Origin: Paraglaciecola hydrolytica | GTDB lineage: Bacteria; Pseudomonadota; Gammaproteobacteria; Enterobacterales; Alteromonadaceae | DNA length: 64,000 nucleotides | Direction of reading: 5' to 3' | Assembly: GCF_001565895.1 (NCBI RefSeq) | Contig: NZ_LSNE01000002.1 | Coordinates: 146,364-210,363 of the forward strand | Part shown: positions 8,032-16,902 of the stretch, one piece after another | Layout of the letters: the number at the start of each line of letters is the position of its first letter | How positions within the stretch are numbered: position 1 is the first letter of the stretch | The notes under the pieces: generated by a model | Databases searched by the model: none | Told to the model about the DNA's origin: nothing | What the model saw: the letters and a program-made list of their open reading frames with translations, nothing else | Position numbers and translations under genes: made by a program

Positions 8032-9162
8032 TTAACACTGGCATTTTCTGCGAATAGTAAAAAATAACAAACTCAGCATCAACAGAGCAAACGATGCTGG
8101 CTCAGGCACTGAATTACTTGGGGTAACGCCCGGACCACTAATAGCTTTAAAGCCGAGTTCGCCGTTTTCAAAGGTGGGTAAATTAAACTGATACAGCCCA
8201 CTTTCAATGCCATTAATGGGGGAACTGGTTAAAGACTGGGCAGCTAAAAAACGACTGGTTAAATTTGTGTTCACAGGACCACCCGCACCACCCCGGCCAA
8301 TAGGGTCACCAAAGGCGCCATAGGCAAGTGGGCAGGCAGTCCGCCCTGTGTCATAGCAAAAGGCGTTAGAGAAGGTGGTGACTTCGGTAATGTAGGTTAA
8401 ATTGCCTATTTCACCAGGTGCAAGCATTAGCGATTCGGGAAACTCCACTAGAAAATCTGTCGCTTCCCAGTCGAAACTGATCTGCTGTTCACTTCCCACT
8501 GGGGAGGTTTGACGGAAGTTTTTTAGGAAAAATTCTATGTCAGAAAAGTCTTGTACTATGGTATTAGGGGCGCCGTTTTCGCCAAGAACGAGTGACAATC
8601 CGCCGCTCAGTTGAAACAAAATATCTTCACCTGAGACAACTTTGAAATCAAAACGAGTGCCCACGGCAGCCGTTCCAGCTAGGACCTCATTACCCACATC
8701 TTGCCAAGTATAGTCGCCATCATCACGCAAGCTGCACGACCGCATATTGAACCCGCTACAATTAGACACAAACATACCTAACCCTGCAGGGGTAATTTGT
8801 GAATTCAATGTTGGGCGTACTGTGGTATTGCCGGTGTTTTCAAAAGAAATATCGACCACAGTGCGAGAGGTTGATGTTACCTGTTCTCCGTATGATGCAT
8901 TGCCGTTCTGGAATTCGACTACACCAACACCAACTCGAGAAGTGGTATCAAAAAAAGCCGAAGAACCAAAACCTGAGCCGCCATATTCTTCGCTGATTTG
9001 TGCACCTGAAAAATTAACGACTATCGGGTTGCCATCGACATCGTCTCTAAATGTGCCTGTCGCGGTAGATTCAGTTAATACACCAATGATATTGGCATGC
9101 ACTGCGTTTTGCACCGATGTTAGCAAAAGTAATAGGGGGATGGATTTGAGAAATTTGCTCAT
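8032..9162 (-). CDS. PEP-CTERM sorting-domain protein
   Basis: Secreted protein of 376 residues. I chose the ATG at 9162 because it begins a clean signal peptide (MSKFLKSIPLLLLL...VHA); a longer frame upstream adds 28 residues without signal character. The C-terminus carries the PEP-CTERM tripartite signal: VPEP, a hydrophobic helix (FALLMLSLLFF) and a basic tail (RRKCQC), recognised by exosortase. The middle part is strand-rich with paired cysteines and no recognised domain. The exosortase gene is not in this window. It lies directly upstream of the TIR-TPR gene. I saw no GG-N10-GC promoter upstream of it. Confidence 0.8.
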   Translation of the reverse strand: MSKFLKSIPLLLLLTSVQNAVHANIIGVLTESTATGTFRDDVDGNPIVVNFSGAQISEEYGGSGFGSSAFFDTTSRVGVGVVEFQNGNASYGEQVTSTSRTVVDISFENTGNTTVRPTLNSQITPAGLGMFVSNCSGFNMRSCSLRDDGDYTWQDVGNEVLAGTAAVGTRFDFKVVSGEDILFQLSGGLSLVLGENGAPNTIVQDFSDIEFFLKNFRQTSPVGSEQQISFDWEATDFLVEFPESLMLAPGEIGNLTYITEVTTFSNAFCYDTGRTACPLAYGAFGDPIGRGGAGGPVNTNLTSRFLAAQSLTSSPINGIESGLYQFNLPTFENGELGFKAISGPGVTPSNSVPEPASFALLMLSLLFFTIRRKCQC

Positions 9163-9434
9163 AACTATAGAAGTCCATTTAATAAAGTTGTCTTTACAAT
9201 AGCCGTATGAGTGGTGTTCTACAAGCCTAATATGTTTAAAAATCAATCAAATTGGTTGGTGTAGTCAGCTCTGTACTTTGGTAAAAATTCTGTAAGGGGG
9301 AGTTAATTTTTCCTATTGCATTAACAATATATTGAAACAGTACACCTAGGTTTTTGGTTAAATCAAAAAGAAGTAGGATATGTCTTTGCCACTTGTTAAG
9401 CTAAATTCGAAAAAATTTCAGAGAGATCTTTGTC

Positions 9435-9788
9435 ATGACACAACATCATAAAATTAATTACATTGAAATTCCGGTTAAAGCCTTAGCGTCCAGTAAGGCG
9501 TTTTTTAAACAAGTCTTTGGTTGGAGTTTTGTGGATTACGGCGATGATTATGCAGCCATTACAGGGGCTGGCATTGACGGAGGTTTATATTCATCGGATA
9601 AACAGGTATCAACCAAAAAAGGCAGTGTACTTGTGGTGCTTTATAGTGATGATCTAGTACAAACCCAAAAAGCCATTGTCGCGGCAGGTGGTAGTATATT
9701 GGTACCTACCTTTGAGTTTCCTGGAGGTAAGCGTTTTCATTTTTGTGATGTAAACGACAATGAATATGCGGTGTGGAGTGATAAATAG
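9435..9788 (+). CDS. VOC (glyoxalase/bleomycin-resistance fold) family protein
   Basis: Small cytoplasmic protein of 117 residues with one VOC module: NYIEIPVKALASSKAFFKQVFGW at the start and GKRFHFCDVNDNEYAVWSD at the end, the usual first-strand and last-strand signatures with metal-ligand positions H/E. Many such proteins bind a divalent metal and act on small-molecule substrates, but the substrate cannot be told. The gene stands alone, converging on rnhA. AGAGAGAT precedes the ATG. Confidence 0.8.
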   Translation: MTQHHKINYIEIPVKALASSKAFFKQVFGWSFVDYGDDYAAITGAGIDGGLYSSDKQVSTKKGSVLVVLYSDDLVQTQKAIVAAGGSILVPTFEFPGGKRFHFCDVNDNEYAVWSDK

Positions 9789-9878
9789 ATCTTTTAGCAG
9801 CGAGTAGCGAGCTCAGAACTCAGAGCGAAACAACGTGTGGCTGTTTATTAGCTTTTGCTCGAAGCTCGCCGCTCTAAG

Positions 9879-10340
9879 TTAGGGCATAAACCCTTTATCT
9901 TCTAATTGATTTTTACTTTCAGCACCCGCTCTGGCCAGTTGGTCACAGGCTTCGTTTTCGGGGTGGCCTGAATGACCTTTTACCCAATGCCAAGTAACTT
10001 TATGGCGATTGACTTGCTCATCTAAACGTTTCCATAAATCGACGTTTTTGACCGGTTTTTTGTCTGAGGTGCGCCAGCCATTTTTTTTCCAGTTGATGAT
10101 CCACTGATTAATGCCGTTTTTAACATACTGACTGTCGGTGGTGAGGTTGACGCTGCAGGTCTCGGTTAAACAAGCTAACGCCTCAATAGGCGCAAGTAAC
10201 TCCATGCGGTTATTGGTAGTGTGTTTAAAACCTTGGCTGAGTTCTTTACGATGATCGGCAAAAATCATCACAGCGCCGTATCCGCCCGGTCCAGGATTAC
10301 CTAAACAAGACCCATCGGTAAAAATTTCAATTTGTTTCAT
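9879..10340 (-). CDS. rnhA: Ribonuclease HI
   Basis: 153-residue RNase HI, which degrades the RNA strand of RNA-DNA hybrids. Catalytic acids are visible: D in [12 protein letters not shown] in [13 protein letters not shown] in [11 protein letters not shown] and D in CDQLARAGA. The basic handle region ([19 protein letters not shown]) is present. The ATG at 10340 gives the canonical start [11 protein letters not shown]; a TTG four codons upstream is less likely. It diverges from dnaQ over 80 bp, the arrangement conserved across gammaproteobacteria. Confidence 0.95.
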   Translation of the reverse strand: MKQIEIFTDGSCLGNPGPGGYGAVMIFADHRKELSQGFKHTTNNRMELLAPIEALACLTETCSVNLTTDSQYVKNGINQWIINWKKNGWRTSDKKPVKNVDLWKRLDEQVNRHKVTWHWVKGHSGHPENEACDQLARAGAESKNQLEDKGFMP

Positions 10341-10420
10341 GTATTTATGCAAAAAATATAATTTGTCGCAGTATAATGACCATGACTTGTAATGCTACAA
10401 AATTTTAAAAAGAGTATGAA

Positions 10421-11128
10421 ATGCGTCAGATAGTACTAGATACCGAAACCACTGGTCTTGATCCTAAACAAGGCCATCGCATAGTCGAAATTGGCTGTGT
10501 AGAAATGATCAACCGCCGCCTGACAGGCAATACCTTTCATGTATATATCAATCCTCAGCGAATTGTTGAACAAGAGGCGATTGCGGTACACGGTATTACC
10601 AACGAGTTTTTAGCGGATAAACCCGTATTTAGTAGCATTGCCAAAGACTTTATCGAATTTATAAAAGGTGGCCAGTTAGTTATTCATAATGCGCCTTTTG
10701 ATATCGGTTTTATGGACAGTGAGTTTGCCAAGATGATCAGTCTGGCAGGTCAGAAAACCGCGGATATTTGTACGGTATTAGATACCTTGGAAATGGCGCG
10801 CCAGTTGCACCCAGGTCAAAAAAATAATTTGGACGCCTTGTGTCGACGTTACGGCATCGATAACTCTCACCGCGAAAAGCACGGCGCGTTATTAGACTCG
10901 GAAATTTTAGCCGATGTTTATTTGATGATGACAGGTGGTCAAACTGACTTAAATTTGTCAGGTAAAGCCAATACAGAGGGGGGAGCGCAGGTAGAAACGA
11001 TTCGACGTTTGCCTGCCGATAGAAAACCGTTAAAGATTGTCACTGCTACGGCCGATGAATTAGGACAACACGAACTGCGCCTTGATTTGGTGATGAAAAA
11101 AGGTGGTAGTTGTCTTTGGCGGCAATAA
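10421..11128 (+). CDS. dnaQ: DNA polymerase III epsilon subunit (proofreading exonuclease)
   Basis: 235 residues. The 3'-5' exonuclease motifs are seen in order: ExoI LDTETTGLDP (6-15), ExoII HNAPFDIGFMDSEF and ExoIIIepsilon with H-x-A-x-x-D (HGALLDSEILADVY). The C-terminal tail after the linker would bind the alpha polymerase subunit. It proofreads replication errors within the Pol III core. It faces away from rnhA and is followed after 13 nt by a membrane-anchored protein, likely in the same transcript. Confidence 0.95.
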   Translation: MRQIVLDTETTGLDPKQGHRIVEIGCVEMINRRLTGNTFHVYINPQRIVEQEAIAVHGITNEFLADKPVFSSIAKDFIEFIKGGQLVIHNAPFDIGFMDSEFAKMISLAGQKTADICTVLDTLEMARQLHPGQKNNLDALCRRYGIDNSHREKHGALLDSEILADVYLMMTGGQTDLNLSGKANTEGGAQVETIRRLPADRKPLKIVTATADELGQHELRLDLVMKKGGSCLWRQ

Positions 11129-11141
11129 TTAATGGACAGGC

Positions 11142-12635
11142 ATGTTAAATAAGAACCGAATAAAAGCCTCAATATTCCCTTATGGCATGATGGCCGCTTA
11201 TCTAAGCTGCCTCCTGATTGCTTTTAGCTGGGCGCAAAATACTCATGCTCAGCAACCGATAGTCGCAGCCAATAGCGTAAAAAAAATTCCGCAGTTTAAT
11301 GAAAAAATTGCCTTGCCACTAAGTGCAAGTGTCGCTGCTGCTAGTGATAAATCAACCGATAACGATGTTACGGATAAAGAAAAATCTCCACTAAGTTTGC
11401 TGGGGTCTGCCTACCAAAATGGTATTCCTTTATTACAAAATCGCTTTCGTATTGATTTTACAGTAGACGAACTGACGATGATCTTTTTTCGTGAGTTTGG
11501 TAGTGCGCCAATTGTATTAGTGCAGCCTGATGGCACCAAAATTTTCCAGTCGCAGGCAGATGGGGACAATCTTTTTTGGTTTGATGCTGCCACTTACGAC
11601 ATGATCAGTATAAAAAAACCGACACCAGGCCCCTGGCAAGCTGTGGGACAAATCAGTCCAGGCAGTAGAGTGATGGTAATAAGTGATTTAGCGTTACACG
11701 CCGACCCGCTGCCCAGAATTATTTTTTCTGGTGAAATTCTCAAACAAACTTCTTACCTCACTAACCATGGTAAACCCATTGATTATTCGGCGTTTCGGGA
11801 TGTAGTGGAACTAAGAATCGACTTTGTTAGTACCAATAATCCCAATTATAATAACTTTGGTTCTGAATCTCAGACCATAGCGACCTTTGAAGACAATGGT
11901 AAAGGCATGGATGAGAGGCCACTTGATGGTACTTTCACCGGTCAGTTTAATTTAGCCGTCGCTGATGGTGAATGGATGCCGGTGTTTTCAGTTTCAACTC
12001 CGATGTTTTCTCGCGAGCAGGTAGATCCTAATTTAATGTTGTACCCTAATCCTATCAAAATCTCCGTAGATATTGACGAGGGAGGCAAGGGCTTTCATAA
12101 GATTTTAATTGATGCAGAGCGTCAACATGTTGATATGTCTACCTTATTATTGGATGGAAAGGTACGTTTCCCTAGTGGTGATATTCAGAATTTTTCCATC
12201 ACTGACATGTCATCTGCTGTGCGAGAGCATTTAATCGTTAACTACGAAACGGGTGTTTATCGGGTCAAACTTACCGCCTACGGCAATACCGTGGATGGTC
12301 GAGAGTTTATTTTGGATGTGCCCGAATATAGCTTTTTAACTGAAGAGCCTAAACCTATCACGACGAGCCCTGTTATTGATGGGGCTAATCCATCTGTGAC
12401 CGGGTCTGAGTTAGATACAGCCAATATAGTGACAACTGATCCTGAAACGGTAACTCCTCCAGTATCTGCCGATCTAATTGCTGAGCCAAATCTTGATCAA
12501 AGCATAATGACTGAGCCCGAATCTAGTATGAGCAAAACCACTATGGTGCTCATAGTGGTGCTGCTTAATCTGTTTATTATTGGTTTTGGTGGTGCCGCCA
12601 TTTGGTATTTTCTGCGTAAAAAAGCGTTGAAATAA
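11142..12635 (+). CDS. TIGR03503-like membrane-anchored periplasmic protein
   Basis: 497 residues with a signal segment (about residues 12-37, ending THAQQ), a long periplasmic part and a C-terminal membrane helix (TMVLIVVLLNLFIIGFGG) with a short basic tail. The central region (RIDFTVDELTMIFFREFGSAPIVLVQPDGTK) and dnaQ-proximal position resemble the Alteromonadales/Vibrionales family TIGR03503, of unknown function. There is a proline/threonine-rich spacer before the anchor (about 400-460). The sequence suggests strand-rich Ig-like folds. It starts 13 nt after dnaQ. Confidence 0.65.
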   Translation: MLNKNRIKASIFPYGMMAAYLSCLLIAFSWAQNTHAQQPIVAANSVKKIPQFNEKIALPLSASVAAASDKSTDNDVTDKEKSPLSLLGSAYQNGIPLLQNRFRIDFTVDELTMIFFREFGSAPIVLVQPDGTKIFQSQADGDNLFWFDAATYDMISIKKPTPGPWQAVGQISPGSRVMVISDLALHADPLPRIIFSGEILKQTSYLTNHGKPIDYSAFRDVVELRIDFVSTNNPNYNNFGSESQTIATFEDNGKGMDERPLDGTFTGQFNLAVADGEWMPVFSVSTPMFSREQVDPNLMLYPNPIKISVDIDEGGKGFHKILIDAERQHVDMSTLLLDGKVRFPSGDIQNFSITDMSSAVREHLIVNYETGVYRVKLTAYGNTVDGREFILDVPEYSFLTEEPKPITTSPVIDGANPSVTGSELDTANIVTTDPETVTPPVSADLIAEPNLDQSIMTEPESSMSKTTMVLIVVLLNLFIIGFGGAAIWYFLRKKALK

Positions 12636-12908
12636 ATCAATTCGAATAGATCGCAGAGTATTCTTCAATAAAACCACGTTGCAATGCTTTTATATTGTTT
12701 GTTTTTTTAAGGCAACTTACTCTGAATTAGCTCTTTTTTTGCCCTTGTTCAGCAAAATCGGTTAATCCTCCAGCAATCAAACCGCATATCTGTAATTTGC
12801 TCTAAAAAGCAGTTGACTCACTAGTGCCTAACCCGTATTATCTGCGCCGCGGTTGACGAGGTGGATACTATATTTGTCACGTAACTGCTTGATAATGTTA
12901 AAGAATGT

Positions 12909-12985
12909 GGAGTGGTAGTTCAGTTGGTTAGAATACCGGCCTGTCACGCCGGGGGTCGCGGGTTCAAGTCCCGTCCACTCCGCCA
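12909..12985 (+). tRNA. tRNA-Asp (GTC)
   Basis: 77-nt cloverleaf with acceptor GGAGTGG/CCACTCC, anticodon stem CCGGC/GCCGG around loop CTGTCAC (anticodon GTC), T-loop GGTTCAAGTCC and encoded CCA. First of three identical copies. Confidence 0.97.
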
Positions 12986-13020
12986 ACTTTAATTTTGTCA
13001 GTTTTTGTTTTGATTACGCT

Positions 13021-13097
13021 GGAGTGGTAGTTCAGTTGGTTAGAATACCGGCCTGTCACGCCGGGGGTCGCGGGTTCAAGTCCCGTCCACTCCGCCA
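13021..13097 (+). tRNA. tRNA-Asp (GTC), second copy
   Basis: Identical over 77 nt to the copy at 12909, including encoded CCA. A 35-nt T-rich spacer separates it from the first copy. Confidence 0.97.
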
Positions 13098-13124
13098 ACA
13101 TCAAAACAAATAGTATTTAACAGC

Positions 13125-13201
13125 GGAGTGGTAGTTCAGTTGGTTAGAATACCGGCCTGTCACGCCGGGGGTCGCGGGTTCAAGTCCCGTCCACTCCGCC
13201 A
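13125..13201 (+). tRNA. tRNA-Asp (GTC), third copy
   Basis: Identical to the two copies upstream, with encoded CCA, after a 27-nt spacer. The three are probably processed from one precursor. No obvious terminator follows. Confidence 0.97.
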
Positions 13202-13426
13202 TTAAATACAAAGTTTCATCTTAATTCCAAACAATCCTCTGATACTTTTTTATTTCCTTGTAAATTCCCGTTTTTTATCACTATTTTTGAGCCTTTAGCT
13301 TTGTTCATCCACATTAATTGGTATGATAGGCGCATCTATTCGACTTAATACTAAATTCTTGTGCTTTTATACGGTAATTCATGCACTTAGACTTAGCATC
13401 ATTGATATTGGGACTTGTTCTAGACC

Positions 13427-14122
13427 ATGAGTGAATTACTCACCTGTACTAACTTAAATAAAGAATTTAACGAAGGGGCACACAAGCTCCAGGTCTTGAA
13501 AGATGTCAGTTTTACCATTGGTAAGGGTGAGCAAGTTGCCATTGTTGGTAGTTCGGGGTCCGGTAAAAGCACCTTATTACATTTGTTAGGCGCGCTGGAT
13601 AAACCCTCTAGTGGTAAAGTGTATTTTGAACAACAAGACATCTTCCAATTTTCGGCTAACCAGCAAGCACAGTTTCGTAATCAGTCTCTCGGTTTTGTTT
13701 ATCAGTTCCATCACTTGCTGCCAGAGTTTAGTGCGCTAGAAAATGTCGCTATGCCGCTGTTAATTGCTAAACAGCCAGTTAAACAGGCTGAACAAACAGC
13801 CCTCGCTATGCTGACAAAAGTGGGCTTGCAACATCGAGCGAGTCATAAACCTGCGGAATTGTCAGGTGGAGAGCGCCAACGGGTGGCCATTGCTAGAGCG
13901 CTAGTTAATCAGCCTAAGTTGGTACTTGCCGATGAACCTACGGGTAACCTTGATCAAAAAACCGGTGAGAGTATTTATCAATTGTTACGTGAATTACGTG
14001 AACAGTTGCAAACCAGTTTTGTGGTGGTTACTCATGATGTGGGTTTAGCCAATAAGCTGGATCGTTCTCTCAACTTAATTGATGGTGTATTGCAAGTTAC
14101 AGCAGCAACGGAACTGACCTAA
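13427..14122 (+). CDS. lolD: Lipoprotein-releasing system ATPase LolD
   Basis: 231-residue ABC ATPase with Walker [10 protein letters not shown] (41-49), the LolD-typical [23 protein letters not shown], signature LSGGERQR and Walker [12 protein letters not shown]. It powers extraction of outer-membrane lipoproteins from the inner membrane for transfer to LolA. Its stop overlaps the start of lolE (TAATG). Unlike in E. coli, no lolC precedes it: the upstream 225 bp is non-coding back to the tRNA-Asp cluster. Confidence 0.92.
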   Translation: MSELLTCTNLNKEFNEGAHKLQVLKDVSFTIGKGEQVAIVGSSGSGKSTLLHLLGALDKPSSGKVYFEQQDIFQFSANQQAQFRNQSLGFVYQFHHLLPEFSALENVAMPLLIAKQPVKQAEQTALAMLTKVGLQHRASHKPAELSGGERQRVAIARALVNQPKLVLADEPTGNLDQKTGESIYQLLRELREQLQTSFVVVTHDVGLANKLDRSLNLIDGVLQVTAATELT

Positions 14123-15357
14123 TGTCATTGGTGTTTAAACTCGCTTGGCGCTTTCGCGCTAATAAACGTCAGAATGGCTTTATTTCATTTATCTCGGCAT
14201 CTTCTACCGTAGGCATAGGGTTGGGCTGTTTTGTCTTGATCTTGCTGTTATCGGTGATGAACGGCTTTGAGCGTGAACTTAAAGATCGTTTATTGGCGAT
14301 TATTCCCCATGGCGAATATACCGCAGTAGATATTGAGGGCTTAGCTAACTGGCCGGAAGAAATCGTTAAATTATCTCACGATCCCCGTATTACCTTTATC
14401 GAGCCCTTTGTTAAAGCCACAGGTATGTTGCAAAAGGGTAATTTGCTTAAAGCTGTCGAAATGTCGGCGGTAAGCCCTGACTTTGCTGAGCAAAACCAAC
14501 AAGTTACTCAAGTATCCAACGAACAATGGCAGGCATTTATTCGAAGTGAAAATGGCGTGTTGTTGGGGCAGGGGATCATGCAACACCTTGATGTTAAAGT
14601 CGGTGATAGTGTGCAGCTTTTATTACCACAGATTTCTGCTGACCTTAGTTTACGAGCACCTAAATCGTTATGGTTAGAAGTGCTTGGTAGTTTAAATTTA
14701 GAAGGTGAACTGAGTAATCATATCGCTGTGATGCAGATGTCATTAGCAGCAGAAAGTTTAGGGGTTAAAAACGGTGCTCAAGGTATTCGCCTTCGTTTTG
14801 TTGATCCCTTTGCGGCACCCTCCATTGTGCCTGAATTGGGCTTTGCCATGGAGCCCGAAGTATATATGTCTGACTGGACTCGCACCGAGGGTAACCTTTA
14901 TCAAGACATCCAACTTGTGCGCAGCGTGGTTTATATCGCGCTAATCTTAGTGATCGCCGTCGCCTGTTTTAATATTGTCTCGACCTTAGTCATGGCGGTT
15001 AACGAAAAACAAAGTGAAATTGCCATGTTAAAAAGCATGGGCGCCAAGGACTCATTGATTATCCAAACCTTTATGTTGCAAGGTTTGTTAAATGGATTAA
15101 TTGGAACTGTATGGGGCGTGATATTGGGCGTGTTAATGGCCCTTAATTTAGCCGATGTGGCGCGGTTTGCTGAGAAACTATTAAATATTCAGTTTTTATC
15201 AGGCGATGTTTATTTTATCGACTTTTTACCCTCTGAATTACATTGGAATGAGGTGGCATTAACCGCCATTATCGCAGTAATTTTAAGTTTATTAGCTACC
15301 TTATATCCCGCCTTTAAAGCCGCTAAAATCAACCCTGCTCGGGTATTAGGACATTAG
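14122..15357 (+). CDS. lolE: Lipoprotein-releasing permease LolE (LolC/E family)
   Basis: 411 residues: a first helix near the N-terminus (GIGLGCFVLILLLSVMNGF), a periplasmic domain of about 220 residues, then three helices. The C-terminal half (SDWTRTEGNLYQDIQLVR, DVYFIDFLPSELHW) closely resembles E. coli LolE rather than LolC. It forms the membrane part of the complex that LolD energises. As no lolC is adjacent, either a LolC is encoded elsewhere or this subunit acts as a homodimer, as LolF does in other bacteria. Confidence 0.88.
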   Translation: MSLVFKLAWRFRANKRQNGFISFISASSTVGIGLGCFVLILLLSVMNGFERELKDRLLAIIPHGEYTAVDIEGLANWPEEIVKLSHDPRITFIEPFVKATGMLQKGNLLKAVEMSAVSPDFAEQNQQVTQVSNEQWQAFIRSENGVLLGQGIMQHLDVKVGDSVQLLLPQISADLSLRAPKSLWLEVLGSLNLEGELSNHIAVMQMSLAAESLGVKNGAQGIRLRFVDPFAAPSIVPELGFAMEPEVYMSDWTRTEGNLYQDIQLVRSVVYIALILVIAVACFNIVSTLVMAVNEKQSEIAMLKSMGAKDSLIIQTFMLQGLLNGLIGTVWGVILGVLMALNLADVARFAEKLLNIQFLSGDVYFIDFLPSELHWNEVALTAIIAVILSLLATLYPAFKAAKINPARVLGH

Positions 15358-15378
15358 TTTATTGGTGTTTGTAAAAAC

Positions 15379-15405
15379 AGAGCGTTGTATTAACGCTCTA
15401 TTTTT
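15379..15405 (+). terminator. Terminator after lolDE
   Basis: AGAGCGTT (15379-15386) and AACGCTCT (15392-15399) pair over a GTATT loop, followed by ATTTTT. It ends the lolDE transcript ahead of the converging symporter gene. Confidence 0.85.
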
Positions 15406-15426
15406 GATTCTGTCGACCTATAAAAT

Positions 15427-16764
15427 TTAAGGTAATTCTTCGTACTTGCTGCCTGCATTCGGATTGTTATAAACCGCAAGATCTATTTCATTTTCACTTT
15501 TTGCCACGATACAAGACACCACACAATCGCCGGTAACATTAACGGCTGTGCGGGTCATATCCAGCAAACGATCTACACCGATAATTAGAGCAATACCTTC
15601 GACGGGTAAGTTAACTTGTTGCAACACCATGGCTAGCATCAATAAACCGACACCGGGTACGCCTGCTGTGCCGATTGACGCGAGTGTGGCGGTGAGTATG
15701 ACCATCAAAAAGTCAGTAACACTTAAATCAACATTGTACACCTGAGCGATAAATACCGTGGCGACACCTTGCATAATAGCCGTGCCATCCATATTAACCG
15801 TTGAGCCTAAGGAAAGAGTAAAAGAAGCAACAGAGTTTTTAACACCGAGTTTTTTGTTCGCTGTCTCAATCGTTACTGGAAGAGTTGCGCTGCTACTGGC
15901 CGTACTAAAGGCAAAAATGGCGGTATCACGCATTTTTTTCAGTAAGGTGATCGGGTTAAGGCCGCTAAATAATTTTAATATTATTGGGTAGGTAACTAAG
16001 GCGTGTATAAATAAAACAAACAATACTAAGAAAAAGTACTTAGTTAAACCCTGAAATACTTCGATATCAGTGGTGGCTGCTAGCTTCGCCATTAAGGCAA
16101 ATACGCCATAAGGTGCTAGGTTCATTACGATAGTAACGATACGCATGATCACTTCATTTAAATCATCAAAAAACGTACGCAGACGAGAACCTGATTCACC
16201 CTTTACCATTGCCAACGCAATACCAAAAAATGCTGCAAATACAATGATTTGTAACATGTTTCCCTGAGCCATTGCATCCACCGGATTGGATGGCATCATA
16301 TCAATGATAACTTGTGCTAAAGAGGGCGCTTGTTTGGCGGTATAGGTACTATCAGAGGCGAGATCAATACCACTGCCAGGTTGTACGATTAGCGCAAAAA
16401 CTATCGCTAAACTGATGGCTATTGCCGTTGTACCTATATATAAACCGACAGCTTTGCCACCTAAACGCCCGAGTTTAGAGGGATCAGAAAGATTGGCGGT
16501 ACCACAAACCAAAGACACAAATACCAAAGGCACAACTAGCATTTTTAGTGCTTTGATAAACAGGGTTCCTAGTATGGTAAATATACCCTCTACTAAAAAG
16601 GCATACGTAGAAAACTCGGTGTTAAATACACTAAACGAAAAATCTCCGCTATCATCAGATAACAATTGCAACAAGGTTCCTATGGCGATTCCGATAGCCA
16701 TGCCGATAAAGATGCGAGCGGTTAGACCGAGTTTTTTGTGGGGAGTGAGATTGGCGGTTGTCAT
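15427..16764 (-). CDS. Dicarboxylate/amino acid:cation symporter (DAACS family)
   Basis: 445-residue inner-membrane protein of the GltP/GltT/DctA family, which couples Na+ or H+ entry to uptake of glutamate, aspartate, serine or C4-dicarboxylates. Visible signatures: the serine-rich re-entrant hairpin STASSSATLP, the NMDGT motif of helix 7 and the second re-entrant hairpin near GTAGVPG. About eight membrane segments are apparent. The arginine in DRLLDMTRTAVNVTGD suggests an acidic substrate. No partner genes adjoin it, so the substrate stays open. Confidence 0.88.
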   Translation of the reverse strand: MTTANLTPHKKLGLTARIFIGMAIGIAIGTLLQLLSDDSGDFSFSVFNTEFSTYAFLVEGIFTILGTLFIKALKMLVVPLVFVSLVCGTANLSDPSKLGRLGGKAVGLYIGTTAIAISLAIVFALIVQPGSGIDLASDSTYTAKQAPSLAQVIIDMMPSNPVDAMAQGNMLQIIVFAAFFGIALAMVKGESGSRLRTFFDDLNEVIMRIVTIVMNLAPYGVFALMAKLAATTDIEVFQGLTKYFFLVLFVLFIHALVTYPIILKLFSGLNPITLLKKMRDTAIFAFSTASSSATLPVTIETANKKLGVKNSVASFTLSLGSTVNMDGTAIMQGVATVFIAQVYNVDLSVTDFLMVILTATLASIGTAGVPGVGLLMLAMVLQQVNLPVEGIALIIGVDRLLDMTRTAVNVTGDCVVSCIVAKSENEIDLAVYNNPNAGSKYEELP

Positions 16765-16902
16765 AACATTCCTGAATTTATTATTAGTATTGAATACGAT
16801 CTAGTTTGACCGTTTAGCATAGACTAACAAGATTGTTGATTAAGCTGAACTAATAAAGTGTACAGCAACGTCACTTAACCATTATGTGTGCAAGGATTTT
16901 AT

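Noticed and set aside
8747..9202. 151-codon antisense frame in the PEP-CTERM gene
   Set aside because: Shadow of a protein with a clear signal peptide and sorting signal on the other strand.
9163..9434. Search for a sigma-54 promoter before the first PEP-CTERM gene
   Set aside because: No GC-N10-CC arrangement was found on the plus strand in this interval.
9789..9878. GAGCGAG/CTCGC-rich stretch between the VOC gene and rnhA as a repeat or terminator
   Set aside because: Only imperfect short complementarity and no T-run; does not match the mosaic repeat loops.
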